From the NCBI GenBank assembly GCA_050084515.1, contig CM114273.1:11284001-11348000 (forward strand): 64,000 nt of DNA. Reading direction: 5' to 3'. Shown here piece by piece: positions 10,288-18,825 of the stretch (the stretch's first letter is position 1; each line of letters opens with the position of its first letter). The position numbers and the translations under genes are program-made. Source of the DNA: Blasia pusilla (taxonomy: Eukaryota > Marchantiophyta > Marchantiopsida > Blasiales). Below the pieces are notes generated by a model, which searched no databases, was not told the DNA's origin, and saw only the letters and a program-made list of their open reading frames with translations.

Positions 10288-10830
10288 CCCATCAATAACA
10301 ACATAACCATGAATTGTCTCTTGGTTTCTCCTCTACAGCCAACTCAAACATCTTACCTCTTGAGTCTTGATGCTCCTTAATTGGTACATAGGACCCTGAA
10401 CTTTAGTGGCTCCTATCTCACATCATACGTGCATCACATCCCAGGAAATCCAAGGATATCTCTCTCAATCACCTAGGATCTTCCGATCTATTCCGATCTG
10501 GCTCCTAGCCAATGTCCTCATCGTCTAGGTAAGCACAGGGCTAACAAATGCAATAGAGATGAGTTATCTCGACTGCATCCGACACGCTTAACACAACTTG
10601 GGTTGAGAATCTAGGTTGAGCATTAAATTACATTGCTTGACCCAAATAATTATATCATGACGCCTCTAGTAGTAACTATACGGCCTTCACTCTTATGGGG
10701 AATCCCATCATGCACTCTCTCTTATGAGCGTCGGGCTCCATCAACTATTGTGTCTGGTATTCCAAAACAATTGAGGATCAGAATTCCTATATACATAACA
10801 AGTAGGAAAACTCAAAAATATGGGAAAGGC
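10288..10830 (-). pseudogene. Right part of the copia-split gypsy fragment: linker and DNA methyltransferase C-terminus
   Basis: This continues the gypsy sequence interrupted at 4916 and aligns by eye with 31690-32150 of gypsy copy 2. The minus strand of about 10660-10830 reads LSFPTCYVYRN, then DPQLFWNT, then an ESAWDSP-like segment. These correspond to the FVSFPASYAYK, GLVWDD and REQAMGFP blocks at the C-terminal end of the methyltransferase domain in copy 2. Stops and shifts are frequent. Similarity fades near 10830, so motif I to VIII are absent. Confidence 0.7.
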
Positions 10831-11497
10831 TTCTTGAGATATTTTGGAATACGATTCGCTCTATGTTTAGATGTCATACGTGAGTATGGCATCATTTGTT
10901 TATGTGTTTGTATTTGGTCACAAAAATACATGTTGTGTACTCATGTGTATACGCATAATATATCTTTGATTGCTTTGGAGCTCATACTGCCCTTTGGTTT
11001 GTGTTGATACGAATTTCCCATTAGTCCTCTTTTTGCTCTTACTATTAAAAAATCCCAAGGTCCATTTTTTTAAAAGTTTGGGATAGATCTGCCTATGTCC
11101 TAGTTTCTCATAGATAATTATATGTTGTTTTCTTAAGAGTGGGTGCAAGAAATTCAATTCATACCATCGTGGGAAATGAAACATTAAAATTAAACGGTGT
11201 TTATACATCAATGTTGTATACAAAGAAATGTTTTTTAGAAGTTACCTAATTTTGGCTAATGGGATGAGAACAACTTATTTCTTATATACTCTCTCTATCA
11301 CTCCAAGTCTCCAACACGACTTAATCTATACGTAGTACGAGCATATTGACTAAGGTATAGGACTATGAAAGGCAGATGTGTTTTAGTTATGTAAAGGTGG
11401 AATGAAATGAAAGACACTAATGAGATAATAAAATTTTGGATTTTATGCCATTGGTTGCTGGAGTGCTTCATCAAATATGCATTGGTCGTGTCAATGT
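10831..11497. other. AT-rich stretch without a recognisable gene
   Basis: Only short frames without recognisable motifs. It separates the split gypsy fragment from the left LTR of gypsy copy 1. Confidence 0.4.
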
Positions 11498-11881
11498 TGT
11501 CATGCGAATACACATTGCTGCCAACATATATCGGCTGTTATGCACACACATGTCTAAGATCCATCTAGCTATGAATCGTAACATCTCTACACATAAACAA
11601 CTGGACAACCTCAATATAAAGTTGAATACATATTGTAAACTCTGATGAATCTGCAATCAACCGTGCTTCATCCAAACATCCATATTTGTGAATAAGATAC
11701 ACACTGGTGTAATAGCAAGAGAAAGTGTACATAAGGACTCCCAAAATGTGTGATCTTCCTTATTGATCGCTCCTAGCCCACTCTTCAAGAGAGAATCTAG
11801 GCTCAATACATGCAAGCCCCAATGTATCACGGATCCCAACAAGGGTCTTCAATCCTAAGCAAGGTTGCACGGAAATGGACA

Positions 11882-11925
11882 AGGTATGTCCAAGGACATG
11901 TTCGGACATGTCCTTGGACATACCT
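11882..11925. repeat. Perfect 20-bp inverted repeat with 4-nt loop
   Basis: AGGTATGTCCAAGGACATGT and its exact reverse complement are separated by TCGG. The arms contain the GTCC/GGAC units that recur near the ends of all related short elements in the window. Confidence 0.9.
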
Positions 11926-11929
11926 GGCC

Positions 11930-12710
11930 CGCACCTAAGCCCGCCTCGGAGCCCGCCACCTAGACCCGAGCTGACGGAGCCCGCACCCATTGCATGGCCT
12001 GCAAAGTGGGCTCAAGGTGGACATGCCCACGCTCTAGGCAGGCAGGCACGGGCTCGGGGCAGGCTCTGGGCTGATTAGGCACACGCTCTAAGCGGGAAAG
12101 TGCGGACCCAAGGTGGGCAGGCGCGGGCTCAAGGCGGGTAGGTGCGGGCTCTGAGCGGGTAGGCGCGGGCTCTAGGCTGATTAGGCACACGCTGTGGACG
12201 GGAGAGTGCGGACTCAAGGCGGGCAGGCGCGGGCTTAAGGCGGGCAGGCGCGGGCTCAAGGTTGATTGGGCGCAGGCTAGGCCGAGCAGAGGCAGGCTCT
12301 AGGCGAGCAAGTGTGGGCTTCACGTGGGCAGGCAAGGGCTCCGGGAAGGCGCGGGCTCCCAACGGCTAGGTGTGGGCTCTAGGCAGGTAGGTGCGGGCTC
12401 AAGGCACACAAGCGTAGGCTAGGGCGGGCAGGCGCGGGCTGAGAGCTGATTGGGCGTGGGCTACAGGGGGCCGGTGTGGGCTCTAGGCCGGCACACGGGA
12501 GCTCAAGGCGGGTAGGCGTAGGCTAGGGCGAGCAGGTGCGGGCTCAAGGCTGATTGTGCACGGGCACACAGTGGCTCCGGGTAGGCAGATGTGGGCTTAG
12601 GGCAGGCAAGCTAGGGCTAGGGAGAGCAAGCGCAGGTTAGGGGCGGGCAGGTGCGGGCTCCAAGCGGGCTGATGCAGGCTCAAGGTAGGTAGGGCATAGG
12701 CACAGGATCG
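11930..12710. repeat. GC-rich minisatellite (GCGGGCTC-type units)
   Basis: Dozens of degenerate units of about 16-20 bp built from GGCGGGYAGG and CGCGGGCTC, with interspersed CTGATTGGGCG-type variants. G is concentrated on the plus strand. The related elements at 36.9, 43.8 and 49.7 kb carry the same GCCCGC/GCGGGC vocabulary in a short, non-expanded form. Long frames across this stretch (Leu-Glu-Pro-Ala repeats) are by-products of the repeat. Confidence 0.85.
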
Positions 12711-13507
12711 AGGGACCGCATGGGGGCTAAAGGCCCACAAAATTTGGTCTAGTGGCCAAAAAATTACAAAAAAAAGTCAATTTTATTTTTCACCACCAAA
12801 TTTTTTTGAAAAAATTTCCTTTTCAACTTGTCAAAACTTTCCTTTCTCCAACCTGTCGGAAAATCTCTTCAAACCAAAAGAGCCCTAGGGGTTGCCAATA
12901 TCTTCCTCTCTCCTCTCTTCCTCTCCTCTTACAACTCCTCACTACCAATATGTAGTACACACATACTAGCTCCCTAATAACTACACATGTGGTGCCCTCA
13001 TGAGTCAAACTACCAACTAACCCACGACCCTATAGGTCCAAGTGAATCCATATATGGTTGGGAGGGTCAACCTCTCCAAGGTTGCCACTCCTCATAAAGG
13101 AAAGAATGACCTAGACTTGTAGGTCACCTCCTAAGAGTAGGTCATAAATGACCTCTCAAAATAGGGTAGTACAAGACCCCGCTAAGGCCTCGATACTATC
13201 TCACCCTAGGCCTCATCTACTATGACAGTTGTTGTGCGAATACACATCGCTGCCAACATACATCGGCTGTCATGCACACACATGTCTAAGATCCATCTAG
13301 CTATGAATCCTAACATCTATACACATGAACGACTCGACAACCCCAATCGCCCCCTCCTTGGTGGCTAAGTCCCTCTAACTCTAGATAGCCTACAAAACAA
13401 GTCTAAATGCTATGCACCTTTCCGGTGCTAAGGTCAGGAGGTCGGGTGCTATGTTGCCCCATCGTTAGTCACCTTCCTACAATCCATAACATCAAGAGTC
13501 ATCTTGT

Positions 13508-14036
13508 AATCTACCTATGCCATCTATGCACATCAAGGAAGAAACCAACGTCCCTAAGGAACCAAGTCAAGAGGCGGCGTCAAACACGACATATGCCATC
13601 CTCGAGAAGATCCATTACAAACTAGCATTGTGGTTGCGCCTCTAGAAAACCCACACAACATGCATTTCAAGCCTGCAGGAACAACTGCCAAGCTTGGATC
13701 AACCCTCCCATCTACGTTCGGAAGATGACATGACGCATAGTTATGCACATGATCTTTCCAAATGGTACGTACCATCACAACCCTCTAAAACAAGGACTCC
13801 TGAAGGTAAAATCTCTCATACTCATAGAATAGTGCATCCCTCATCACGTCCAATGTCATCGGTGTTGTCTGCTGTAGGTAGATATAATCGCCAGGATGGA
13901 ATCGCCAAATCCTTGGTCGATAGCCTCCTCCACGCGTAGTCGTATACCTCAAAGTATCGCGATGATGAGTGAAAGGCAGGTTCTCAAACGCCATAGGTAT
14001 GACTCTCCAAAAGAGCTTAACCCACTGAGAACACAC
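13508..14036 (-). pseudogene. Gypsy copy 1 integrase C-terminus with degraded PHD finger
   Basis: The frame 13785-14036 holds the RFHPGDYIYLQQTTP segment of the integrase C-terminal domain. Frame 13554-13778 continues with VWKDHVRN-like sequence and LKCMLCGFSRG, MLVCNGSS, GWHMSCLTPPLDLVP, then a stop. Compared with copy 2 (Cys4-His-Cys3) the fourth Cys is Ser. The last pair is largely lost: after the stop the frame reads GRW, then a residue order without the first Cys of CPxC. It shows that the PHD finger is an ancestral part of the family, not a feature of one copy. Confidence 0.8.
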
Positions 14037-14050
14037 TCACACCCATAGCT

Positions 14051-14620
14051 CTAGATTGTCAAGGATAAGTACCTCAACCATATCTCGTTCAAATCGACGA
14101 TGGTAACTTTGGCTCTCTCCCATCGAGCAAGAAATACGATGAAAATGATGCCAAGGATGCCTGCCAACTGAAACGCTAACCCATCACCAACTACAAAAAC
14201 TGTAGGTCCCAATCTCCCAAGTGTCCTCTCTGCAATCCATACTTGCGCAATCCTCTTTTCATCGTCTGCACAACTCTCTTTGCCAAACCATCTTCCTTTG
14301 GATGATCTCGAGAAGTCGTACGATGATCTATCAGTGCCTGATCTCACAAGGCCTGAAAGTCACCCCTAAACTCAATAACCTGGTCTGTCAACACCTCTAC
14401 TCGTGCGCCAAAATGACTAAGCACTCTATCAAGAAATGCATAAGCCGTTTCCCTCACTCGACCTATCTATCAACCATACCAACTCAATCCACTTGGAGAA
14501 GTGCTCCACCATGACCAACACATCCCGTCAATGGTAAAGGCTCTGCAACCCCTAAAATCTAGCAATACCCTAATCCCATGATCAGTAAAGGATGCAAGTG
14601 TGGTGTCAGAGGATTGAACG
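14051..14620 (-). pseudogene. Gypsy copy 1 integrase core, frameshifted
   Basis: The nucleotide sequence is collinear with 29150-29660 of copy 2. Pieces of the core can be read in different frames, for example the region before the catalytic Glu near 14290-14330 and the HFSKWIELV segment near 14480-14510. Multiple frameshifts prevent a continuous product. Confidence 0.7.
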
Positions 14621-14629
14621 ATGCCCGCA

Positions 14630-15011
14630 CCCTATCACATACAATGCATCTTGCAACAAAGTGATGAACTTCAATCTGCATATCATGCCACCAATACTAA
14701 ATCTGAATCAAGCTAAACGTACGCTTGACTCCAAAATGCCCTAACTCCTCGTGAGCATGTCTCACAACTTATGCTTGCTCCAAAGGATGCGGCACCATCC
14801 GCAATTGTCCATCCTCCCAAATTCGAAGCACATGCGTCCCCTCCCACCTGAACCTCCTAGCTCGCTCTAGGACCCAATCCCGATCTCTAGCACCCATCGT
14901 GCTCGCTAAGACACACTGCATGTACTCCAAGACCTTCTCATCGTGGTGGATGTCTCCAATCCCTATCGACTCCTTACTAGCATCTGGATCTGAGGACTCA
15001 CCATCCAACAT
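14630..15011 (-). pseudogene. Gypsy copy 1 integrase zinc finger and linker
   Basis: The frame 14769-15011 contains GARDRDWVLERARRFRWEG and the VLRIWEDGQLR segment found in copies 2 and 3. It is followed, after a stop, by HAHEELGHFG and VARCIVCD, the His pair and Cys pair of the HHCC finger. Confidence 0.75.
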
Positions 15012-15032
15012 CTCTCCTAGAGTGGATGCCTC

Positions 15033-15469
15033 CTACTGATGCAACATAGCCAAGAGACACAAATAGGCAGATGTTTGCCAACCCGACACCATCTCCTCAT
15101 CATTCTCACCATGCCACGGCGCTCTGGCTCGTGCATGGCTCAATCCATCCGCATCTTGGTTCATATGTCCTCGGCTATGGACAACCTGAAAATCATACTC
15201 CTGAAATAGGAATGACCATCTGGCAAGCTTCCCTATAAGCTTGTAGACTCCATCAACCATCTGGGTGGTTGATGATCACTGATGAGCGTGAAAGGGTTCC
15301 CGAACAAATAACATCTGAAATGGGCCACTGCCCACACTGCATCTATGTACTCCCCCTCATATGAATTGTACTTTGCCTCCGCAATGTTGTTTGAGTGGCT
15401 TGCATATGCCACTACAAACTCCTTCCCCTCATAATCTATCTTAGTGAGCACCGCTCCTAACCCCAACAT
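15033..15469 (-). pseudogene. Gypsy copy 1 RNase H
   Basis: Frames 15233-15469 and 15033-15260 carry LGLGAVLTK, AYASHSNNIAEAKYNSYEGE, LFGNPFTLISDH and the GKLARWSFLFQEYDF tail, collinear with copy 2. The catalytic Glu and the third Asp are visible; the first Asp lies in a frame with a stop near 15475. A one-base shift separates the two frames. Confidence 0.8.
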
Positions 15470-16665
15470 ACTCTAGTCCATATGTAACTGGAATGGACGA
15501 TCACGCATATGTCTCCTCAAAATGGGTGAGGACGTCAACTTGTCATTGAGCTCCTGAAATGCTCACTTGTGATCATCTTCCCAAAACCACTCCTGGTCCA
15601 ACCTAGTCACCAAAGTCAATGCCTTTGCAATCGCACTAAAGCACTTCACGTACCATTGGTTGTAGTTCGCCAATCCCATGAAAGCTCCAACTCGACTCAC
15701 ATCTGTAGGGCAGGGAATGCATGCTATGGCCTCCACCTTTGTCTATTGAATGCCAATACCCCCTAGATAAATGGTGTGTCCAATTTACTCGATCTGGTCA
15801 TGGAACAACTTGCACTTGCCTAGATGTAACTTCAGCCCATGTAACTGCAATCGTCGAAACACCTCCTCTAGATGTCTCTCATGCTCCTCAACCATGGCAC
15901 TAAAGACAAAAATTTCATCAATATAACATCTTGCATAATCCAAACCAGCCAAAATCCTATCCATCACTCGCTCAAAACCTACAAGGTTGTTCTTCAACCC
16001 AAATGGTAAGAACCGTCACTAGTACAAACAATCCTTCCCGAAAGGATCTATCCCCCAAAATGTTGTCTTCTCCCTGTCCTCCACTTGGATGGGCAACTAA
16101 TGATAGCCAACATGAAGATCTAAACAATTGAAGATCCTTGCATATCCCACTGCATCAAAGATCTCCTCGAGAGTAGGCATAATATAGCAATCAGACTTTG
16201 TATGCCGATTGATAGGACGGTAATCCCCACACATCCTCCTATAGTCCATTGGCCATGAATGTCCTTCTTTGCCGGCATAAGTGTGGTAGATGCATACTCT
16301 CCAAGCAATCTCTCCACTAGTCCAACGTCAGCCAAGCCTTGACTCCAACTCTGAATCAAGGCTTGCTTCATGTCAAAATACCTGTAAGGTTGTGGGAAGA
16401 TAGGAGTATCACTATCCACCTCGATCCGAATAGGTGGACCCTTCAGTGCACCCAAGTCATGCATACTATATGCAAAACAATCCCTGAACCTCCACAAGAG
16501 TTGTAACACTTGTCTCCTATCCACTCTTGTCAACCTAAGACCAATCACCGGCTCCCAAGTCTCTCGTGATCTCTGGAGAAGAGAAGGGTGGTGGTTGCTA
16601 ACTAGCAACCTCTGGAGCAGCAACATGCGCTCCCAACTCAGACACCAACTCTCTAGGTACTTCAC
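15470..16665 (-). pseudogene. Gypsy copy 1 reverse transcriptase
   Basis: Frame 15785-15997 gives RVMDRILAGLDYARCYIDE, so the catalytic YIDD reads YIDE near 15914-15925. Frame 16120-16665 gives the N-terminal part, from ETWEPVIGLRLT through PIRIEVDSDTPIF to ADVGLVERLLGEYAS. The fingers and palm between are frameshifted. The upstream linker holds the DLGALKGP segment shared by all copies. Confidence 0.8.
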
Positions 16666-16879
16666 TATGTCCTACATCAATGAAATGAACTCCCATCTCT
16701 CTGTGCTCTCGTGACATGTCCCATGAAGTTCATGGATGCCTCTCCATCATTATCGCGCTCCCAGCTAGTGTCTCACCCATCCCGGTAGACAATGCGCTAC
16801 AAAGTGGACGTAATGTCATAGACGCCTCTCACATCTATCGTTGCTTAGCCAAAACAAGATTGAACACCCAAGTAAGATA

Positions 16880-17400
16880 GTTCAGGTCCATAGGATGACT
16901 CAATACTTGTCTACGGGATACCTCTACCATCATAAGGACCGCCGTTGTACGTGTAGAGAACCCCATAGCTCATTCTTGCTTGTACGGTTGGGCTCCATCA
17001 ATTTTCCTTCCTTCTCATTCCATATCATGCTTGGTCCTCCCTGACGAAAAGCATGAGATGACGAAAAACTCACCAACGTAGGCAATGCTGCCCTCTGCTG
17101 GCCCACCTGATTGGCCACTGCCAACGGTGGTACATCATCACCACCAAGTGTATCGGACCAACCCTATCAAGATTTGGCGCCCCCAACAACGAAATGTTAG
17201 CCGAAAATACATGTTGATATCCCTTGACTACAGACACTGGAAATAATTGAAGATACTGCTGGACTAGTCTTGACACATGATGTAATGAGACTCTACATGC
17301 AATCTCATCAACATACAAGTACAACTGTATTTGTACTCCGCCTTGCGACACTGCATCCAATGTTGTAGTAATCCCTCCAAAGAGATATGCTAAACGTACA
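16880..17400 (-). pseudogene. Gypsy copy 1 methyltransferase remnant, core deleted
   Basis: Near 17340-17400 the minus strand reads GVRLAYLFGGITTTLDAV, matching methyltransferase motif I of copy 2. Frame 17070-17360 continues with YLYVDEIACRVSLHHVSRL and ISLLGAPNLDRVGPIHLVV. It then jumps directly into the VANQVGQQRAALPTLVSF block (16930-17124), which in copy 2 lies about 370 bp further on. Motifs IV, VI and VIII are therefore deleted, so this copy cannot encode an active enzyme. Confidence 0.8.
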
Positions 17401-17524
17401 CCCTTCTCGGGATACTACCACACAATCAGTGTGGTGTCCAAGGGTGTCAACGGCTCCCCTCCTAGAGCACATGGTAACTCTGTCCCATCTTGCTCTAGAG
17501 CATAGGCTCGGCTCCATGCCTGCC

Positions 17525-18050
17525 TCACGAGCGGTCTGCTCTCCTATGCAAATCGATGCTCGTTCCCCACAAAGCTGAAGAAGTATCGCCACTAGATGTA
17601 GCCACGCTCGTCATCGCATGCTCCTCATGACTATCCTCTACAGGGATATCCTCTGCATCAACATTCCCCTCCAATAAATCTCCATGACAACATAATGTAC
17701 CACAATAAGTAGCAAATATTATGGTCGACCCTCGGAGTGAACCATCAAGTCTCCCTGCATACTGCACGGGTAGCTGATTGGCTCGTCCCTGACCTGACTG
17801 CCAACCTGGTCGATAGGAGGTTATATCCTCAAAAAAGTCAAGTGTGAACCCTAGAGCATACAATAAGGTAGCCCCTACCCCTACCAAAACATCATAAGAC
17901 TCGGTTGGTGTTACAACTGCTTGCGTTTGCACCATCGCACTATCCGTAGGATGATCAGGCCAAATCCTGACTGCAATCTCATCGCGAGCCATGAATTTTG
18001 TTGGGGATGTGCCTTAGTGAAGTCTGAATCTGGAATGGACATGGAGACTC
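17525..18050 (-). pseudogene. Gypsy copy 1 protease-flanking region
   Basis: A 155-codon frame contains AVRIWPDHPTDSAMV, ESYDVLVGVGATLLYALGF and YRPGWQSGQGR. The same blocks follow the DSGA protease motif in copy 2 (33306-33790). It sits between the 5' end of the element and methyltransferase motif I. The segment's own function is unknown to me; it is a conserved part of this family's polyprotein. Confidence 0.65.
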
Positions 18051-18149
18051 CTCGTGAGACGGATGTACGCTCTATTTCTTGTCTAAACTACACTAAACTC
18101 CGCCACTCTAGCCGTTGCTGCATGCCAACTCTTTGTGGCTCTCGTTCTA

Positions 18150-18825
18150 AGCACATGAATATGCACTGTAAACTCTGATGAAATCTGCAATCAACAGTGC
18201 TTCATCCAAACAGCCATATACGTGAATCAAATACGCACTCGTGTAAGAGAAAGAGACAATGTACACAAGGACTCCCAAGATATGTGTGATCTTCCTTATT
18301 GATCGCTCCTAGGTCACTCTTCAGGAGAGAATTGAAGCTCAATACATGCAACCCGCACTGTATCACAGATCCTGACAAGGGTCTGCAATCCTAAGGAGAT
18401 GAGCTCCAAATGAGCTTCATGCGAGGTATATCCCTCTTGGCACCTCCATGGATGACCTGTACACACAGGTCACTTTCCTCCTAGCAAGTCACTACCAACC
18501 TATAATACACATATACTATCTCCTTGACAACTACACATGTAGTCCCTTCATGAGACGAACTACCAACTAACCCACGACCCTATAGGTCCAAGTGGAGTCA
18601 TACATGGCTTGGAGGGGTTGTCACTCCTCATAAAGGGAAGGGTGACCTACACTTGTATGTCACCTCCTAAGAGCAGGTCACATATGACCTGCTCTTAGGA
18701 GCATAAGAGCAGGTCATATGCTCCTATGCTCCTAAGAGGTCACATATGACCTCTCAAAATAGGGAAGTACAAGACCCCTCTAAGGCCTCGATACTATCTC
18801 GCCCTACGCCGCATCTACCATGACA
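18150..18825 (-). repeat. Gypsy copy 1, right (5') LTR
   Basis: Collinear with 11624-11859 and 12940-13227. It ends CCATGACA on the plus strand. Relative to the left LTR it lacks the hAT-like insertion but carries a local 62-bp palindromic expansion at about 18690-18751. Confidence 0.75.
18666..18699. repeat. Perfect 15-bp inverted repeat (4-nt loop) in the right LTR
   Basis: CCTAAGAGCAGGTCA, CATA, TGACCTGCTCTTAGG. The left LTR has only the first arm (near 13118), so the second arm and the following repeat copies up to about 18751 arose after insertion. Confidence 0.9.

Larger units (their letters stand above)
11860..12760. mobile_element. hAT-like short element, GC-rich class, right end lost
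   Basis: It begins CAAGGTTGCACGG, the terminal motif of the family, directly after ATCCTAAG (11852-11859). The right LTR of the same retrotransposon carries the uninterrupted site (CAATCCTAAGGAGATG near 18390-18405), so this is an insertion younger than the retrotransposon. Just inside the end is a 20-bp perfect inverted repeat (11882-11925), and most of the body is a GC-rich minisatellite. No TGCAACCTTG end or second ATCCTAAG was found; the flank between about 12760 and 12940 does not match the other LTR, implying a deletion or rearrangement. The right limit is approximate. Confidence 0.7.
11498..13227 (-). repeat. Gypsy copy 1, left (3') LTR region with nested insertion
   Basis: The stretches 11624-11859 and about 12940-13227 are collinear with 18150-18825. 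Between them sits a hAT-like element from 11860. The first about 125 bp (11498-11623) are instead similar to 13228-13350, just inside the element, so the same segment occurs on both sides of the LTR. The right edge ends in TATGACA, matching the TGACA at the end of the right LTR. Confidence 0.75.
11498..18825 (-). mobile_element. Ty3/gypsy copy 1 with methyltransferase and PHD remnants
   Basis: LTR-like sequence at 11498-13227 (enlarged by an insertion) and about 18150-18825 brackets a minus-strand pol. Order from right to left is protease region, methyltransferase remnant, reverse transcriptase, RNase H, linker, integrase zinc finger, integrase core and PHD finger. All parts contain stops or frameshifts, and the methyltransferase core is deleted. 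I found no matching target duplication (AATGT left, ACTAA right), so the left boundary is uncertain. Confidence 0.85.

Noticed and set aside
11760-12362. Several open frames over the GC-rich stretch, translating as Leu-Glu-Pro-Ala-rich proteins
   Set aside because: They are translations of the minisatellite units in several frames on one strand; the repetition is at the DNA level and no start or conserved domain supports a protein.
18666-18751. CRISPR-like repeat array
   Set aside because: The repeats are a few overlapping palindromic pieces without regular spacers, inside an LTR of a eukaryotic retroelement.
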